DNA of 46,014 nt from Sulfurospirillaceae bacterium. Its GTDB lineage: Bacteria; Campylobacterota; Campylobacteria; Campylobacterales; Sulfurospirillaceae. Within the stretch, counting starts at the first letter, position 1; each line of letters starts with the position of its first letter. The stretch is taken from positions 103,507 through 149,520 of the forward strand of contig JAQUGO010000007.1 of NCBI GenBank assembly GCA_028684065.1, given 5' to 3'. The notes below the pieces were generated by a model. That model worked only from the letters and a program-made list of their open reading frames with translations. It ran no database searches and had not been told where the DNA came from. Both the position numbers and the translations under genes were made by a program. Of the stretch, positions 25,799-35,278 are shown piece by piece.

Positions 25799-27517
25799 AT
25801 GAAGGGAATTCACAATACTCTCAGCCGTTTTTATCCTTTTTTTAAAGACTATATTCCTTATTTTGTCTTTGCAATTATTGGTATGCTATTTTCCAGTGGA
25901 GGTACAGCGCTTTCTGCATATTTAGTCAAACCTTTACTAGATGAAATCTTTATTGCCAAAGATATTACAATGTTACATTTTCTACCCTATCTTATAATTG
26001 TTGTTTATGCAGCAAAAGAGGGAGGAAGATATACACAAGCCTATTACACTGCCTATATTGGTCAAGATATTATCAGACGCTTACGTGATATGATTTTAAA
26101 GAATATGCTCACTTTAGATATTGCCTTTTTTCATGAATACCGTAATGGTGAGCTTATTAGTCGCAATACCAATGATGTTGAAAGAGTTAAAAGTGTTGTT
26201 TCTAATATTATTCCTGAACTCTTGCGTGAATCTTTTACCATAGTAGGCTTAGTTTGTGTCGTTATCTACCAAAATCCAAAACTAGCTTTTTTTGCTTTAA
26301 TTATTATGCCTCTTGCCATTTACCCCTTAAGTAAATTAGCCAAAAGAATGAAAAAAATTTCGCGTGCATCTCAAGAAAAAATTTCTGATATTACAGCAAA
26401 ATTGAGTGAGATATTTAACAATATTGAAATTATTCAAGCCAATAATGCACAACCCTATGAACACAAACTCTTTGAGATAGAAAACCAAAAATACTTTAAA
26501 TTGACTATGAAATCCGTCAAAGTTTCTGAACTTGTAAGCCCTGTTATGGAAACATTAGGCTCTATTGGTGTTGCCGTTGTTATTCTTGTTGGTGGGCGGG
26601 AAGTCATTGAAGGTGAGATGAGTGTAGGTGGTTTTTTCTCCTTTTTAACGGCTTTATTTATGCTTTACACCCCCATTAAAAGAATCTCAGGATTATATAA
26701 CCGCATGCAAGATGCTATTGTTGCCAGTGAACGAATCTTTTTTTTACTAGACAAACAATCATCAATCATTGATGGAACACGCACCATCGCAGATAAAATT
26801 GAGCACGTCAGTTTTAATAATGTTTCATTGCATTATGATGAGAAACAAGCTCTCCATAACATTTCAGTAGAAGCACATTACGGTGAACATATTGCCCTCA
26901 TAGGGGATAGTGGTGGAGGGAAAAGCTCGCTTATGAATATGTTAATGCGTTTTTATGACCCAAGTTCGGGTGCGATTTTTATAAATGGCATTGACTTACG
27001 TGAATATTCTCTTCAAAGCCTACGAGAAAGTATTGCCATGGTAACCCAGCGTGTCTATATCTTTCACGACAGTGTTGCTGCCAATGTTGCTTATGGAAAA
27101 AAGATAGATGAAAATAGAGTCATAGAAGCCCTTATAAAGGCTAACGCTTATGATTTTATTTCTCTTTTACCTGAAGGTATCTATACCCACTTAGATGAAT
27201 TTGGCGATAATCTTTCAGGTGGTCAACGTCAGCGTATTGCTATTGCAAGAGCTATTTATTCAGATCCAAAAATCTTAATCCTTGATGAAGCGACCTCTGC
27301 TTTGGATTCGCAAAGTGAGCAAAAAATTACAGATGCACTTGAAAATTTGATTAAAGATAAAATTACATTTGTTATAGCCCATCGTTTAAGTACCATCAAA
27401 AAAGCAGATAAAATTATTCTTCTCAAACATGGAAAAATACAAGCCGTTGGCAGTGATGCTGAACTAAAACTTTCAAGTACAGAATATCTAAAACTAAAAG
27501 GCTTACAAGCTGATTAA
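25799..27517 (+). CDS. MsbA-like ABC exporter
   Basis: This is a 572-residue half-transporter with six N-terminal membrane helices and a C-terminal ATPase, which acts as a homodimer. Motifs are Walker A GDSGGGKSS near residue 369, the Q-loop VTQRVYIF, the signature LSGGQRQR near 472, Walker B ILILDEATSALD near 493 and the switch His in IAHRLSTI. The MsbA-type substrate, lipid A-core, is suggested by similarity and by synteny with C. jejuni Cj0803, but other lipids or drugs are possible. It follows cysS directly, so the genes are coupled. Confidence 0.88.
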   Translation: MKGIHNTLSRFYPFFKDYIPYFVFAIIGMLFSSGGTALSAYLVKPLLDEIFIAKDITMLHFLPYLIIVVYAAKEGGRYTQAYYTAYIGQDIIRRLRDMILKNMLTLDIAFFHEYRNGELISRNTNDVERVKSVVSNIIPELLRESFTIVGLVCVVIYQNPKLAFFALIIMPLAIYPLSKLAKRMKKISRASQEKISDITAKLSEIFNNIEIIQANNAQPYEHKLFEIENQKYFKLTMKSVKVSELVSPVMETLGSIGVAVVILVGGREVIEGEMSVGGFFSFLTALFMLYTPIKRISGLYNRMQDAIVASERIFFLLDKQSSIIDGTRTIADKIEHVSFNNVSLHYDEKQALHNISVEAHYGEHIALIGDSGGGKSSLMNMLMRFYDPSSGAIFINGIDLREYSLQSLRESIAMVTQRVYIFHDSVAANVAYGKKIDENRVIEALIKANAYDFISLLPEGIYTHLDEFGDNLSGGQRQRIAIARAIYSDPKILILDEATSALDSQSEQKITDALENLIKDKITFVIAHRLSTIKKADKIILLKHGKIQAVGSDAELKLSSTEYLKLKGLQAD

Positions 27518-27540
27518 GTCTACCATCAAGCATCTTTGAG

Positions 27541-27546
27541 TATAAT
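27541..27546 (+). promoter_or_regulatory. -10 box for pyrD
   Basis: A consensus TATAAT lies in the 57-base gap after the ABC exporter gene, 28 bases before the pyrD ATG. The ribosome binding site AAAGGA (27561-27566) follows. No -35 hexamer is convincing at the right spacing. It probably provides a separate start for the pyrD-to-yggS run. Confidence 0.5.
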
Positions 27547-27574
27547 CGCATACTTTATACAAAGGATTTAAAAG

Positions 27575-28636
27575 ATGTTTGATTATGCTATGATGAAGAA
27601 AATTTTGTTTAATCTAAGCCCTGAAAATGCGCATAATGTTGCAGAGTTTTTCTTTCATAATAGTGCCAAATTTGCCCCTTTTATTTTGGCAAAAATTGCT
27701 GAAGAATTTTTTGTCCTTGATAAAAGATTAGAGCAAAATCTTTTTGGAAAAACTTTTTTTAATCCTATTGGTATTGGTGCAGGATTTGATAAAAATGCCA
27801 CCATGCTAAAGATGCTTACGGCTCTTGGGTTTGGTTATATCGAGTATGGCACAGTTACTCCTGAACCACAGAGTGGCAATCCAAAACCTCGTTTATTTCG
27901 TTTTATCGAGGAAGAATCTTTACAAAATGCTATGGGTTTTAATAACGAAGGTATGCGTAAAATTGCCAAAAGAGTTGAAAGTTTTTATCCCTACGCTACT
28001 CCTTTGGGAGCAAATATTGGTAAAAATAAAACCACATCTAGTGATGAAGCCTTACATGATTATGAAAAACTAATCAAGCGTTTTAAATTTTTATGCGATT
28101 ACTTGGTCATTAATATCTCATCCCCCAATACGCCGGGTCTTAGAGATTTACAAAATGAGAAATTTATTGCTGATTTGTTTATTATGGCAAAAAGTATTAC
28201 GAGTAAACCTATTTTACTCAAAATTGCTCCCGATTTAACTATTAAAGATGCTCTACATGTAAGCGCAACAGCACTTGAAAATGGAGCCGATGGAATCGTT
28301 GCAACCAATACAACCATAGACTATTCACTCCTTAGTCATGCCAAAGATTTTGGTGGAATCAGTGGTAAAGTCTTAAAAGAAAAAAGCTTTATACTCTTTG
28401 AAGCATTGGCCAAAGAATTTTATGGTAAAACTTCATTAATTTCAGTCGGAGGGATAGATTGTGCCGAAGAGGCTTATCGTCGTATTAAAGCAGGTGCAAA
28501 TTTAGTGCAAATTTACAGTGCTTTTATCTTTAAGGGCCCAACGTTACTGAAAGATATTAACAAAGGAATTATTGAATATATGGAAAAAGATGGATTTAAT
28601 CATATTAGTGAAGTTATAGGATGTGATAGGAGATGA
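27575..28636 (+). CDS. pyrD: Dihydroorotate dehydrogenase, class 2 (quinone)
   Basis: PyrD oxidises dihydroorotate to orotate and passes electrons to the quinone pool, which is the fourth step of pyrimidine synthesis. The 353-residue protein has the class 2 N-terminal helical extension for membrane contact, then FNPIGIGAGFDKNATML, GYIEYGTVTPEPQSGNP, GFNNEG, the catalytic-loop NISSPNTPGLRDLQ, LLKIAPDL, GGISGKVLKEKS and SVGGIDCAEEAYRRI with the FMN phosphate site. The loop has Ser, as class 2 enzymes do. The M16 peptidase gene follows after 6 bases. Confidence 0.97.
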   Translation: MFDYAMMKKILFNLSPENAHNVAEFFFHNSAKFAPFILAKIAEEFFVLDKRLEQNLFGKTFFNPIGIGAGFDKNATMLKMLTALGFGYIEYGTVTPEPQSGNPKPRLFRFIEEESLQNAMGFNNEGMRKIAKRVESFYPYATPLGANIGKNKTTSSDEALHDYEKLIKRFKFLCDYLVINISSPNTPGLRDLQNEKFIADLFIMAKSITSKPILLKIAPDLTIKDALHVSATALENGADGIVATNTTIDYSLLSHAKDFGGISGKVLKEKSFILFEALAKEFYGKTSLISVGGIDCAEEAYRRIKAGANLVQIYSAFIFKGPTLLKDINKGIIEYMEKDGFNHISEVIGCDRR

Positions 28637-28642
28637 GAATAA

Positions 28643-29944
28643 ATGAAAAAAGTTTTAATTTTAATAAGTTTCGTAGGAGTATTGATGGCTAGTTCTCTTC
28701 CTTCATACCAAAGTAAAACATTAGAAAATGGTTTACAAATAATCGTTATTCCTATGCACAATAATAGCGATGTTATTACCACCGACATTTTTTATAAAGT
28801 TGGTAGTGGTAGTGAAATTATGGGGAAAAGTGGTATAGCCCATATGCTAGAACATCTCAATTTTAAGTCAACGAAAAACTTAAAAGCGGGCGAATTTGAT
28901 GAAATTGTCAAAGGCTTTGGTGGTGTCAATAATGCTTCTACAGGTTTTGACTATACCCACTATTACATCAAAAGTTCCTCAAAAAATCTTCCAAAGTCTC
29001 TAGAACTTTTTGCTGAGCTTATGCAACATTTACGCCTCAGTGATGAAGAATTTCAACCAGAACGCAATGTTGTTTTGGAGGAGCGATTATGGCGCACCGA
29101 TAATTCACCAATTGGTTATTTGTATTTTAGACTTTTCAACAATGCTTTTACGTATCATCCTTACCATTGGACACCCATTGGCTTTAAAGATGATATTAAA
29201 AACTGGAGTATTGAAGATATTCGCAGTTTTCATTCTAAATATTACCAACCACAAAATGCTATTATTATTGTTGCAGGTGATGTTAATCCAGAAGATGTCT
29301 TTTCAAATGCAATAAAGTATTTTGGTGAAATTAAAAATAGTACAGAATTACCTAAGCCTCACCATGAAATAGAACCTATCCAAGATGGTGCCAAACGCAT
29401 CAATATTAAAAAAGATAGTGAAGTAGAAATGGTGGCAATTGCTTATAAAATTCCTAACTTTCAGCACCCAGATCAAGTTGCCCTCTCCGCACTGAGTGAA
29501 CTCTTAAGCAGTGGCAAGAGTAGTTACCTTCAACGTATTTTAGTGGATGAAAAAAAGCTTGTTAATCAGATTTATGGCTATGCCATGGAAGCAAAAGACC
29601 CTTCTGTTTTCTTGTTTTTAGCTGTGTGTAATCCTGGCGTAAAAGCGGAAAGCGTTGAGAGTGAAATTTTAAATATTATTGAGTCCTTAAAGAAAGAAGG
29701 AATTAGCGATAAAGATGTTGAAAAGGTTAAAATCAATACCAAAGCTGATTTTATCCATTCAATGGAAAGTTCCAGTGAACTTGCTAGTCTTTTTGGCACT
29801 TATTTGGCTAAAGGGGATATTACCCCATTATTAAATTATGAAGAAGCCATCAATAAACTAAAGAAAAAAGATATTGTTAATGTTATTAAAACCTATTTAG
29901 TACCTCAATATTCAACCACCGTTATATTACGAAAGGATTATTAA
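28643..29944 (+). CDS. Periplasmic M16 family zinc metallopeptidase
   Basis: The 433-residue precursor has a signal peptide (about residues 1-16, ending VLMAS) and a two-domain M16 (pitrilysin/MPP-beta-like) fold. The inverted zinc motif HMLEH is at residues 67-71, and the distal Glu ligand is supplied by NVVLEERLW about 75 residues later. The second half contains the M16 C-terminal Arg/Tyr-type region ([20 protein letters not shown]). It would act in the periplasm on peptides or misfolded proteins. A zinc peptidase also occupies this place in C. jejuni (Cj0805, from memory). dapA follows after one base. Confidence 0.9.
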   Translation: MKKVLILISFVGVLMASSLPSYQSKTLENGLQIIVIPMHNNSDVITTDIFYKVGSGSEIMGKSGIAHMLEHLNFKSTKNLKAGEFDEIVKGFGGVNNASTGFDYTHYYIKSSSKNLPKSLELFAELMQHLRLSDEEFQPERNVVLEERLWRTDNSPIGYLYFRLFNNAFTYHPYHWTPIGFKDDIKNWSIEDIRSFHSKYYQPQNAIIIVAGDVNPEDVFSNAIKYFGEIKNSTELPKPHHEIEPIQDGAKRINIKKDSEVEMVAIAYKIPNFQHPDQVALSALSELLSSGKSSYLQRILVDEKKLVNQIYGYAMEAKDPSVFLFLAVCNPGVKAESVESEILNIIESLKKEGISDKDVEKVKINTKADFIHSMESSSELASLFGTYLAKGDITPLLNYEEAINKLKKKDIVNVIKTYLVPQYSTTVILRKDY

Positions 29945-29945
29945 A

Positions 29946-30839
29946 ATGAATCAATGTTTAAGTGGAGCGATGACCGCTTTAATCACCCCATTCAAAAATG
30001 GAAAATTAGATGAAGTTCAATACGCAAAATTAATAGAACGCCAAATTAAAAATAATATCGATGTCGTTGTTCCAGTAGGTACGACAGGTGAAAGCGCAAC
30101 GTTAGATCATGAAGAACATCGTCGTTGTATCGAAATTGCTGCTGATATTTGTGCAAAAAGTAATGTGAAAGTATTAGCCGGTGCTGGTAGCAATGCAACA
30201 CACGAAGCTATTGGTCTTGCAAAATTTGCTCAAGCACATGGGGCACATGGCATTCTTTCTGTAACACCATATTATAATAAACCAACCCAAGAAGGCTTAT
30301 ACCAACACTATAAGGCTATTGCTAATTCTGTTGATATTCCTGTACTTTTATACAATGTACCAGGACGCACAGGATGTGATCTATTGCCAGATACAATTTT
30401 TAGACTCTATGATGAGTGCCCTAATATCTTTGGTGTAAAAGAAGCAACAGGTTCCATTGATAGATGTGTTGATTTATTGGCACATCGCCCAAATTTATCA
30501 GTATTCAGTGGAGAAGATGCTATCAACTACCCTATTCTTTCCAATGGCGGTTCTGGGGTTATTTCAGTAACATCAAATATTTTACCAGACCAAATTGCAG
30601 AGCTGACACATTTAGCCGTTGCAGGTGATTATCATGGGGCTAAAGCTATTAACGATTCATTATATGAAATCAATAAAACTCTCTTTTGTGAAAGTAATCC
30701 TATACCGATTAAAGCGGCGATGTATATTGCAGGCCTACTTGATACATTAGAATACAGACTGCCCTTGTGTAATCCAAGCAGTGAAAATATGAAAAAAATA
30801 GAAAATACACTTAAAAAATACACCATAAAAGGATTTTAA
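29946..30839 (+). CDS. dapA: 4-hydroxy-tetrahydrodipicolinate synthase
   Basis: DapA condenses pyruvate with aspartate semialdehyde, entering the lysine and diaminopimelate pathway. The 297-residue TIM-barrel enzyme has [13 protein letters not shown] at the start, the [12 protein letters not shown] loop, Tyr in [10 protein letters not shown] (near 136), the Schiff-base Lys in FGVKEATGS (near 163) and the [10 protein letters not shown] substrate loop. Its product feeds the peptidoglycan stem peptide, so it fits the cell-wall context of the region. Its stop overlaps the next start as TAATG. Confidence 0.97.
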   Translation: MNQCLSGAMTALITPFKNGKLDEVQYAKLIERQIKNNIDVVVPVGTTGESATLDHEEHRRCIEIAADICAKSNVKVLAGAGSNATHEAIGLAKFAQAHGAHGILSVTPYYNKPTQEGLYQHYKAIANSVDIPVLLYNVPGRTGCDLLPDTIFRLYDECPNIFGVKEATGSIDRCVDLLAHRPNLSVFSGEDAINYPILSNGGSGVISVTSNILPDQIAELTHLAVAGDYHGAKAINDSLYEINKTLFCESNPIPIKAAMYIAGLLDTLEYRLPLCNPSSENMKKIENTLKKYTIKGF

Positions 30840-31606
30840 TGAAGGGCAAAACACTCGTTATCAGTGGCGGCACGCGAGGAATTGGAAAAGCCATAGCTTA
30901 TGAATTTGCAAAAGAAGGGGTAAATATTGCATTTACCTATAATTCTAATGCTGAGTTAGCCGTTGAGCAAATGAAAGAGATGGAAAGTCAATTTGGTATT
31001 AAAGCTAGGGCATATGCTTTAAATATCCTAGAGCCTGAAACCTATAAAGAGCTTTTTTTAGAGATTGACAAAGATTTTGATAGAGTAGATTTTTTCATCT
31101 CTAATGCCATTATTTCTGGTCGTTCAGTCGTTGGTGGCTATACTAAATTTATGAAACTAAAACCTCGTGGTATCAACAACATCTTTACCGCTACAGTCAA
31201 TGCTTTTGTTGTAGGTGCACAAGAAGCTGCAAAACGCATGGAAAAGATTGGCGGTGGAAGTATTATTTCTCTTTCATCCACTGGAAATTTAGTCTATATT
31301 GAAAATTATGCAGGACATGGTACTGCTAAAGCTGCTGTAGAAACAATGGTTAAATATGCTGCTGCAGAACTAGGCTCTATGAATATTCGGGTCAATGCCG
31401 TCAGTGGTGGTCCTATCGAAACGGATGCTTTGCGAGCATTTACTAATTATGAAGAAGTCAAAGCAAAAACAGCGGAACTTTCTCCGCTAAAACGAATGGG
31501 GCAACCTCAAGATTTAGCAGGGGCATGTCTTTTTTTATGTTCTGAAAAAGCATCTTGGATTACAGGACATACGTTGCTTATTGATGGTGGTACAACCTTT
31601 AAATGA
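30839..31606 (+). CDS. fabL: FabL-type enoyl-[acyl-carrier-protein] reductase (SDR family)
   Basis: This 255-residue short-chain dehydrogenase has a dinucleotide loop SGGTRGIGKA (9-18). The catalytic Tyr is residue 157 in IENYAGHGTAK, with six residues between Tyr and Lys 164. That Y-x6-K spacing is the mark of enoyl-ACP reductases, whereas FabG uses Y-x3-K. The following NAVSGGPIETDALRAF segment closely resembles Bacillus subtilis FabL as I recall it. It should reduce trans-2-enoyl-ACP in the last step of fatty-acid elongation. A generic FabG-like annotation would be wrong. It is coupled to dapA and pgsA by overlapping starts. Confidence 0.8.
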   Translation: MKGKTLVISGGTRGIGKAIAYEFAKEGVNIAFTYNSNAELAVEQMKEMESQFGIKARAYALNILEPETYKELFLEIDKDFDRVDFFISNAIISGRSVVGGYTKFMKLKPRGINNIFTATVNAFVVGAQEAAKRMEKIGGGSIISLSSTGNLVYIENYAGHGTAKAAVETMVKYAAAELGSMNIRVNAVSGGPIETDALRAFTNYEEVKAKTAELSPLKRMGQPQDLAGACLFLCSEKASWITGHTLLIDGGTTFK

Positions 31607-32145
31607 TAAATTTACCTAATTTTTTAGCCCTTATGCGTATTGGTATTGCCCCTCTAATGTTTATTTTATTGATTAATCGAGATTTATCTTGTTTTGAAGG
31701 AATCCATACAAGTTGGCTCGATTATTTTGCCGCTTTACTGTTTGTTATAGCGAGTGCAACAGATTTTTTTGATGGTTTTATTGCTCGTCGATGGAATCAA
31801 AAGACACAACTGGGTGCCATCCTTGACCCACTTGCCGATAAGATGCTAACATTAGCAGCTTTTTTGGGCTTAATGATGATTGATAGAGCGAGTCCTTGGG
31901 CCGTTTATCTTATCTTAACACGTGAGTTTTTTATTACTGGTCTTCGTGTCGCTGCAGTCGGTGAAGGAAAAAATATCGCCGCTTCTATGGCAGGGAAAAT
32001 TAAAACTGTATTTCAAATGATTGCTATTGGATTTTTAATGATGAACTGGCCTTTTGCTACGCTCCTCTTATGGATTTCTGTTGGTCTAACACTCTACTCT
32101 GGATACGAATATATCATTGGTTATACAAAAAAAGGAGCTTTATAG
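31603..32145 (+). CDS. pgsA: CDP-diacylglycerol--glycerol-3-phosphate 3-phosphatidyltransferase
   Basis: PgsA makes phosphatidylglycerol phosphate, the committed step to acidic phospholipids, in the inner membrane. The 180-residue polytopic protein carries the complete CDP-alcohol phosphotransferase motif: Asp 54, Asp 57-Gly 58, Ala 61-Arg 62, Gly 71, Asp 75 and Asp 79, spaced D-x2-D-G-x2-A-R-x8-G-x3-D-x3-D. It overlaps fabL as ATGA, and its stop shares one base with the rseP GTG start. Confidence 0.95.
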   Translation: MINLPNFLALMRIGIAPLMFILLINRDLSCFEGIHTSWLDYFAALLFVIASATDFFDGFIARRWNQKTQLGAILDPLADKMLTLAAFLGLMMIDRASPWAVYLILTREFFITGLRVAAVGEGKNIAASMAGKIKTVFQMIAIGFLMMNWPFATLLLWISVGLTLYSGYEYIIGYTKKGAL

Positions 32146-33203
32146 TGGGTACACTTACCTCTATTTTAGTCCTTTCATTTTTGATTTTTTTTCATGAATT
32201 AGGTCATTTTTTGGCAGCTCGTTATTTTGGTGTACGTGTTGAAGTCTTTAGCATAGGATTTGGAAAAAAAGTTTTTTCTAAAGTTATAGGACAAACAGAG
32301 TATTGCATTAGCCTCATTCCTCTTGGTGGTTACGTACAAATGAAGGGGCAAAATGATATGGATCCCCTTGCCATTAGCCAAGATCGTGATAGTTATAATA
32401 CTAAACATCCATGGCAACGCATTATTATTCTTTTTGCTGGTCCTTTTTCTAATTTTTTATTAGCATTTTTACTATATCTTGTCATTGGAACAAATGGTGT
32501 TACATATCTTTCTCCTACAATTGGTGCTATTTCCGATAACTCTCCTGCGCAAAGTATTGGATTACAAAAAGATGATATGATTGTACAAATAAATGGTTTG
32601 ATGATTAAAACATGGGATGATGTAAGCACCTCTATTAAAGAAAGTGAAGGTTTACTCGAACTCAAGGTCGCTCGCCAGAATGAAATTAAAAATTTTATTG
32701 TGACCCCACTTATGACACCTGTTCAAAATATTTTTAAAGAAACCGTTTATAAACGTATTGTGGGTATTGCTCCTAGTGGACAAACCATTACGATACATTA
32801 TGGCGCGAATGAAATTTTTGGTTTTGCTCTTGATCAAACCCAAAAAGCTACGACTATGATTTTAACCAGTTTACAAAAATTAATAGAAGGGGTAGTTCCT
32901 GTTAAAGAACTTGGCGGTATTATCTCCATCGTACAAGTAACGTCAGAAGCTAGCCACTCTGGGATTATTGCTCTTCTTGGCCTTACTGCTTTAATTTCAG
33001 TGAATCTTGGCGTTTTAAATTTACTCCCTATCCCTGCCCTTGATGGTGGACATATGATGTTTAATACCTATGAACTTCTTACCCGAAAAGCACCAAGTGA
33101 ACGCGTTCTATATTTTATGACAATGGGTGGTTGGGCGCTTCTATTAAGCTTAACAGCACTGAGTATTTTTAATGATATTTATAGAATTGCAGGTGGAAAT
33201 TAA
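32145..33203 (+). CDS. rseP: RseP-type site-2 intramembrane zinc protease
   Basis: This 352-residue RIP metalloprotease cleaves membrane-bound substrates such as anti-sigma factors within the bilayer. HELGH at residues 17-21 lies in the first membrane helix, one PDZ domain (about 125-200) includes the SPAQSIGLQKDDMIVQING segment, and NLLPIPALDGGHM near residue 290 supplies the third zinc ligand. The start is GTG at 32145, with AAAGGAG eight bases upstream and overlapping the pgsA stop by one base. A longer reading from 32070 has no ribosome site and a non-family N-terminus. Its substrate is unknown here. Confidence 0.93.
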   Translation: MGTLTSILVLSFLIFFHELGHFLAARYFGVRVEVFSIGFGKKVFSKVIGQTEYCISLIPLGGYVQMKGQNDMDPLAISQDRDSYNTKHPWQRIIILFAGPFSNFLLAFLLYLVIGTNGVTYLSPTIGAISDNSPAQSIGLQKDDMIVQINGLMIKTWDDVSTSIKESEGLLELKVARQNEIKNFIVTPLMTPVQNIFKETVYKRIVGIAPSGQTITIHYGANEIFGFALDQTQKATTMILTSLQKLIEGVVPVKELGGIISIVQVTSEASHSGIIALLGLTALISVNLGVLNLLPIPALDGGHMMFNTYELLTRKAPSERVLYFMTMGGWALLLSLTALSIFNDIYRIAGGN

Positions 33204-33204
33204 A

Positions 33205-33873
33205 ATGGATTTTACAATACGATATGATGAAATTTTGACTAAAATTGAAAAAGCACGTCTTAGTGTTAATCAGCATCAAATTGTCAAAATTGTAGCTGCT
33301 AGTAAAAGTGCCGATACGTCGATGATAGAGGCAATGTACAACATCGGTCAACGCTCTTTTGGCGAGAACCGCATTCAAGATATGAGTGATAAAGTCAATG
33401 CCTTGCAGCATTTACCTCTTGACTGGCATTTTATTGGTCGTTTACAAACCAATAAAATCAACCAACTCATTGATTTAAATCCTTCAATGATGCATTCTTT
33501 AAGCTCTCTTGAATTAGCACAAGAAATTGATAAGCGCTTACATGTAAAGGGTAAAATGCTTAATGTTTTGTTGCAAATCAATAGCGCCTATGAAGATCAA
33601 AAGGCAGGTGTTTTGCCTGAAGTTGCATCCGATATTTACGAGCAAATCAACCTTACGTGTAAGCATCTAAATCTCAAAGGAATTATGAGTATTGGAGCGC
33701 ATAGTGAAGATGTCCAAATCATCCAAAAAAGTTTTGAAAAAAGTTATAAAATTTACGAATCACTAGTCCCAAAAGGTGCAAAGTACTGCTCAATGGGAAT
33801 GAGTGGTGATTTTGAACTTGCCGTTAAATGTGGTTCCAATATGTTACGACTAGGAAGTATATTGTTTCATTAA
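33205..33873 (+). CDS. YggS/PLPBP family pyridoxal phosphate homeostasis protein
   Basis: This 222-residue member of the YggS/PROSC family binds PLP and helps vitamin B6 balance without known enzyme activity. The PLP-binding Lys is residue 34 in KIVAASKSAD. Other family marks are FGENRIQDM, WHFIGRLQTNK, GIMSIGAHSED and CSMGMSGDFELAVKCGSNMLRLGS. The ATG at 33205 follows AGGTGGA and fits the family start; reading from 33172 would overlap rseP. A copy of TTACATGTAA lies inside the gene at 33538. The gene converges with the diguanylate cyclase gene. Confidence 0.92.
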   Translation: MDFTIRYDEILTKIEKARLSVNQHQIVKIVAASKSADTSMIEAMYNIGQRSFGENRIQDMSDKVNALQHLPLDWHFIGRLQTNKINQLIDLNPSMMHSLSSLELAQEIDKRLHVKGKMLNVLLQINSAYEDQKAGVLPEVASDIYEQINLTCKHLNLKGIMSIGAHSEDVQIIQKSFEKSYKIYESLVPKGAKYCSMGMSGDFELAVKCGSNMLRLGSILFH

Positions 33874-33895
33874 AAGAATCAACATTACTTTGGAT

Positions 33896-35266
33896 TTACA
33901 ATGCCATACACATCTTATCTCGACCTTCTTCTTTTGCTTGATACAATGCCTTATCCGCTTTAGAAACAAGGGTATAGGGACTGTCATCTGAAGACATGCT
34001 CGCAATACCAATACTTATAGTGTGCGATTTTTTTGTATGATAATGTGCTTGCTTTATCTCTTGATTAATACGTGTGGCAACACTTAGTGCTTCATCTTGT
34101 GTACATGCAGGACAGATGACTAAAAATTCTTCACCACCCCAACGCCCAATATAATCATAATTTCGTAGGCACCCTTTGGCGATACGTGACATCTCAATCA
34201 AAATCTTATCACCTATAGGATGACCAAATATATCATTTATTTTTTTAAAATTATCAATATCCATGAGTAAAATTGATAATGGATTGTCATTACGTTTGGC
34301 TCGGGCAACTTGAATGAGTAATTCTTGTTCAATTTTCATACGATTATTCAATTGCGTTAGCATATCTGTTTCAGAAAGATAGACTAATTTTTTCGTATAC
34401 TTTTTTAATTCAAGATAATGATACAAAGCTAGTAAACTTATCACCAAAAATACAATTAAAACTTTCAAGAGTAAAACATTATCTTGTACCGTTTGCGCTT
34501 GTATCGTGATATATTTATTAACGATTAAAGCCCTATCTTCACTTGTAATACTATTAATGCCTTTATTAAGAATTTGTTTAAGCAAGGGTTCAGTTTTAAT
34601 TACACCCATACGTAATTGATTCGTATAATTAGGTAATTGTCCAGCAATTTTTAGATTAAATAAGCCTTCTTTTTTAATCGTATATGCTGCCACAATTAAA
34701 GAACGCATTGCAATATCTACTTTTTTTTGTGATACAAGGTTAAAGGTTTCCATCTCTGTTTCTGTTGTTATGACTTTTAGATTAGGATAATCTTTTCGAA
34801 TCCGCTCTTCCATTGCAGTACCCTTTGGAAAAACGATTGTTTCATTGAGTAATTCAGCAAGATTTGCAATAAAAGGATGCTCCTCACGTGTAATAAAAAC
34901 ATTGGGGTCTGTAAAATGCGGTTGAGTAAAAAGAAGCCATGTATCGCGTTTTGGCGTTTGATTAAGAAAGCTAATCAGTTGGCACTTTCCCATTTTTGAA
35001 GCTTCAACACTTTCATCCCAATCTTTTGTTTGCAGTATTTCAATGGGTAGTCCAATGCGTGATACTACTAAGAACAATAAATCTGCACCAATGCCAGTGT
35101 ATTTTCCAGCACTATCTAAACTCTCAAAAGGTTCCCAATCTGGATCGACACAGACTTTAACGGTTCCTAAATGTTTTAGGTAGTTTTGCTCATCAACACT
35201 AAGTTCAACGCTGAAACTATAAAGTGGATAAAAAATGAGTAACAAAAGATAAAACCATTGATGCAC
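33896..35266 (-). CDS. Membrane diguanylate cyclase with periplasmic solute-binding sensor domain
   Basis: The 456-residue protein has a signal-like helix (1-20), a periplasmic SBP_bac_3 domain (about 30-265, with the DPDWEPFESLDSAGKYTGIGADL start), one membrane helix (about 270-292) and a C-terminal GGDEF domain. The active-site motif is GGEEF at 377-381 and an intact inhibitory site RNYD lies at 368-371, five residues before it. It should make c-di-GMP in response to an amino acid or other small ligand. The start is GTG at 35266, 12 bases after the upstream gene. Targets are unknown. Confidence 0.92.
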   Translation of the reverse strand: MHQWFYLLLLIFYPLYSFSVELSVDEQNYLKHLGTVKVCVDPDWEPFESLDSAGKYTGIGADLLFLVVSRIGLPIEILQTKDWDESVEASKMGKCQLISFLNQTPKRDTWLLFTQPHFTDPNVFITREEHPFIANLAELLNETIVFPKGTAMEERIRKDYPNLKVITTETEMETFNLVSQKKVDIAMRSLIVAAYTIKKEGLFNLKIAGQLPNYTNQLRMGVIKTEPLLKQILNKGINSITSEDRALIVNKYITIQAQTVQDNVLLLKVLIVFLVISLLALYHYLELKKYTKKLVYLSETDMLTQLNNRMKIEQELLIQVARAKRNDNPLSILLMDIDNFKKINDIFGHPIGDKILIEMSRIAKGCLRNYDYIGRWGGEEFLVICPACTQDEALSVATRINQEIKQAHYHTKKSHTISIGIASMSSDDSPYTLVSKADKALYQAKEEGRDKMCMAL

Positions 35267-35278
35267 TAGGCTATTTCC

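Noticed and set aside
32070-32144. 25-codon N-terminal extension of rseP
   Set aside because: It lies inside pgsA, has no ribosome site, and the GTG at 32145 with AAAGGAG gives the family-standard N-terminus.
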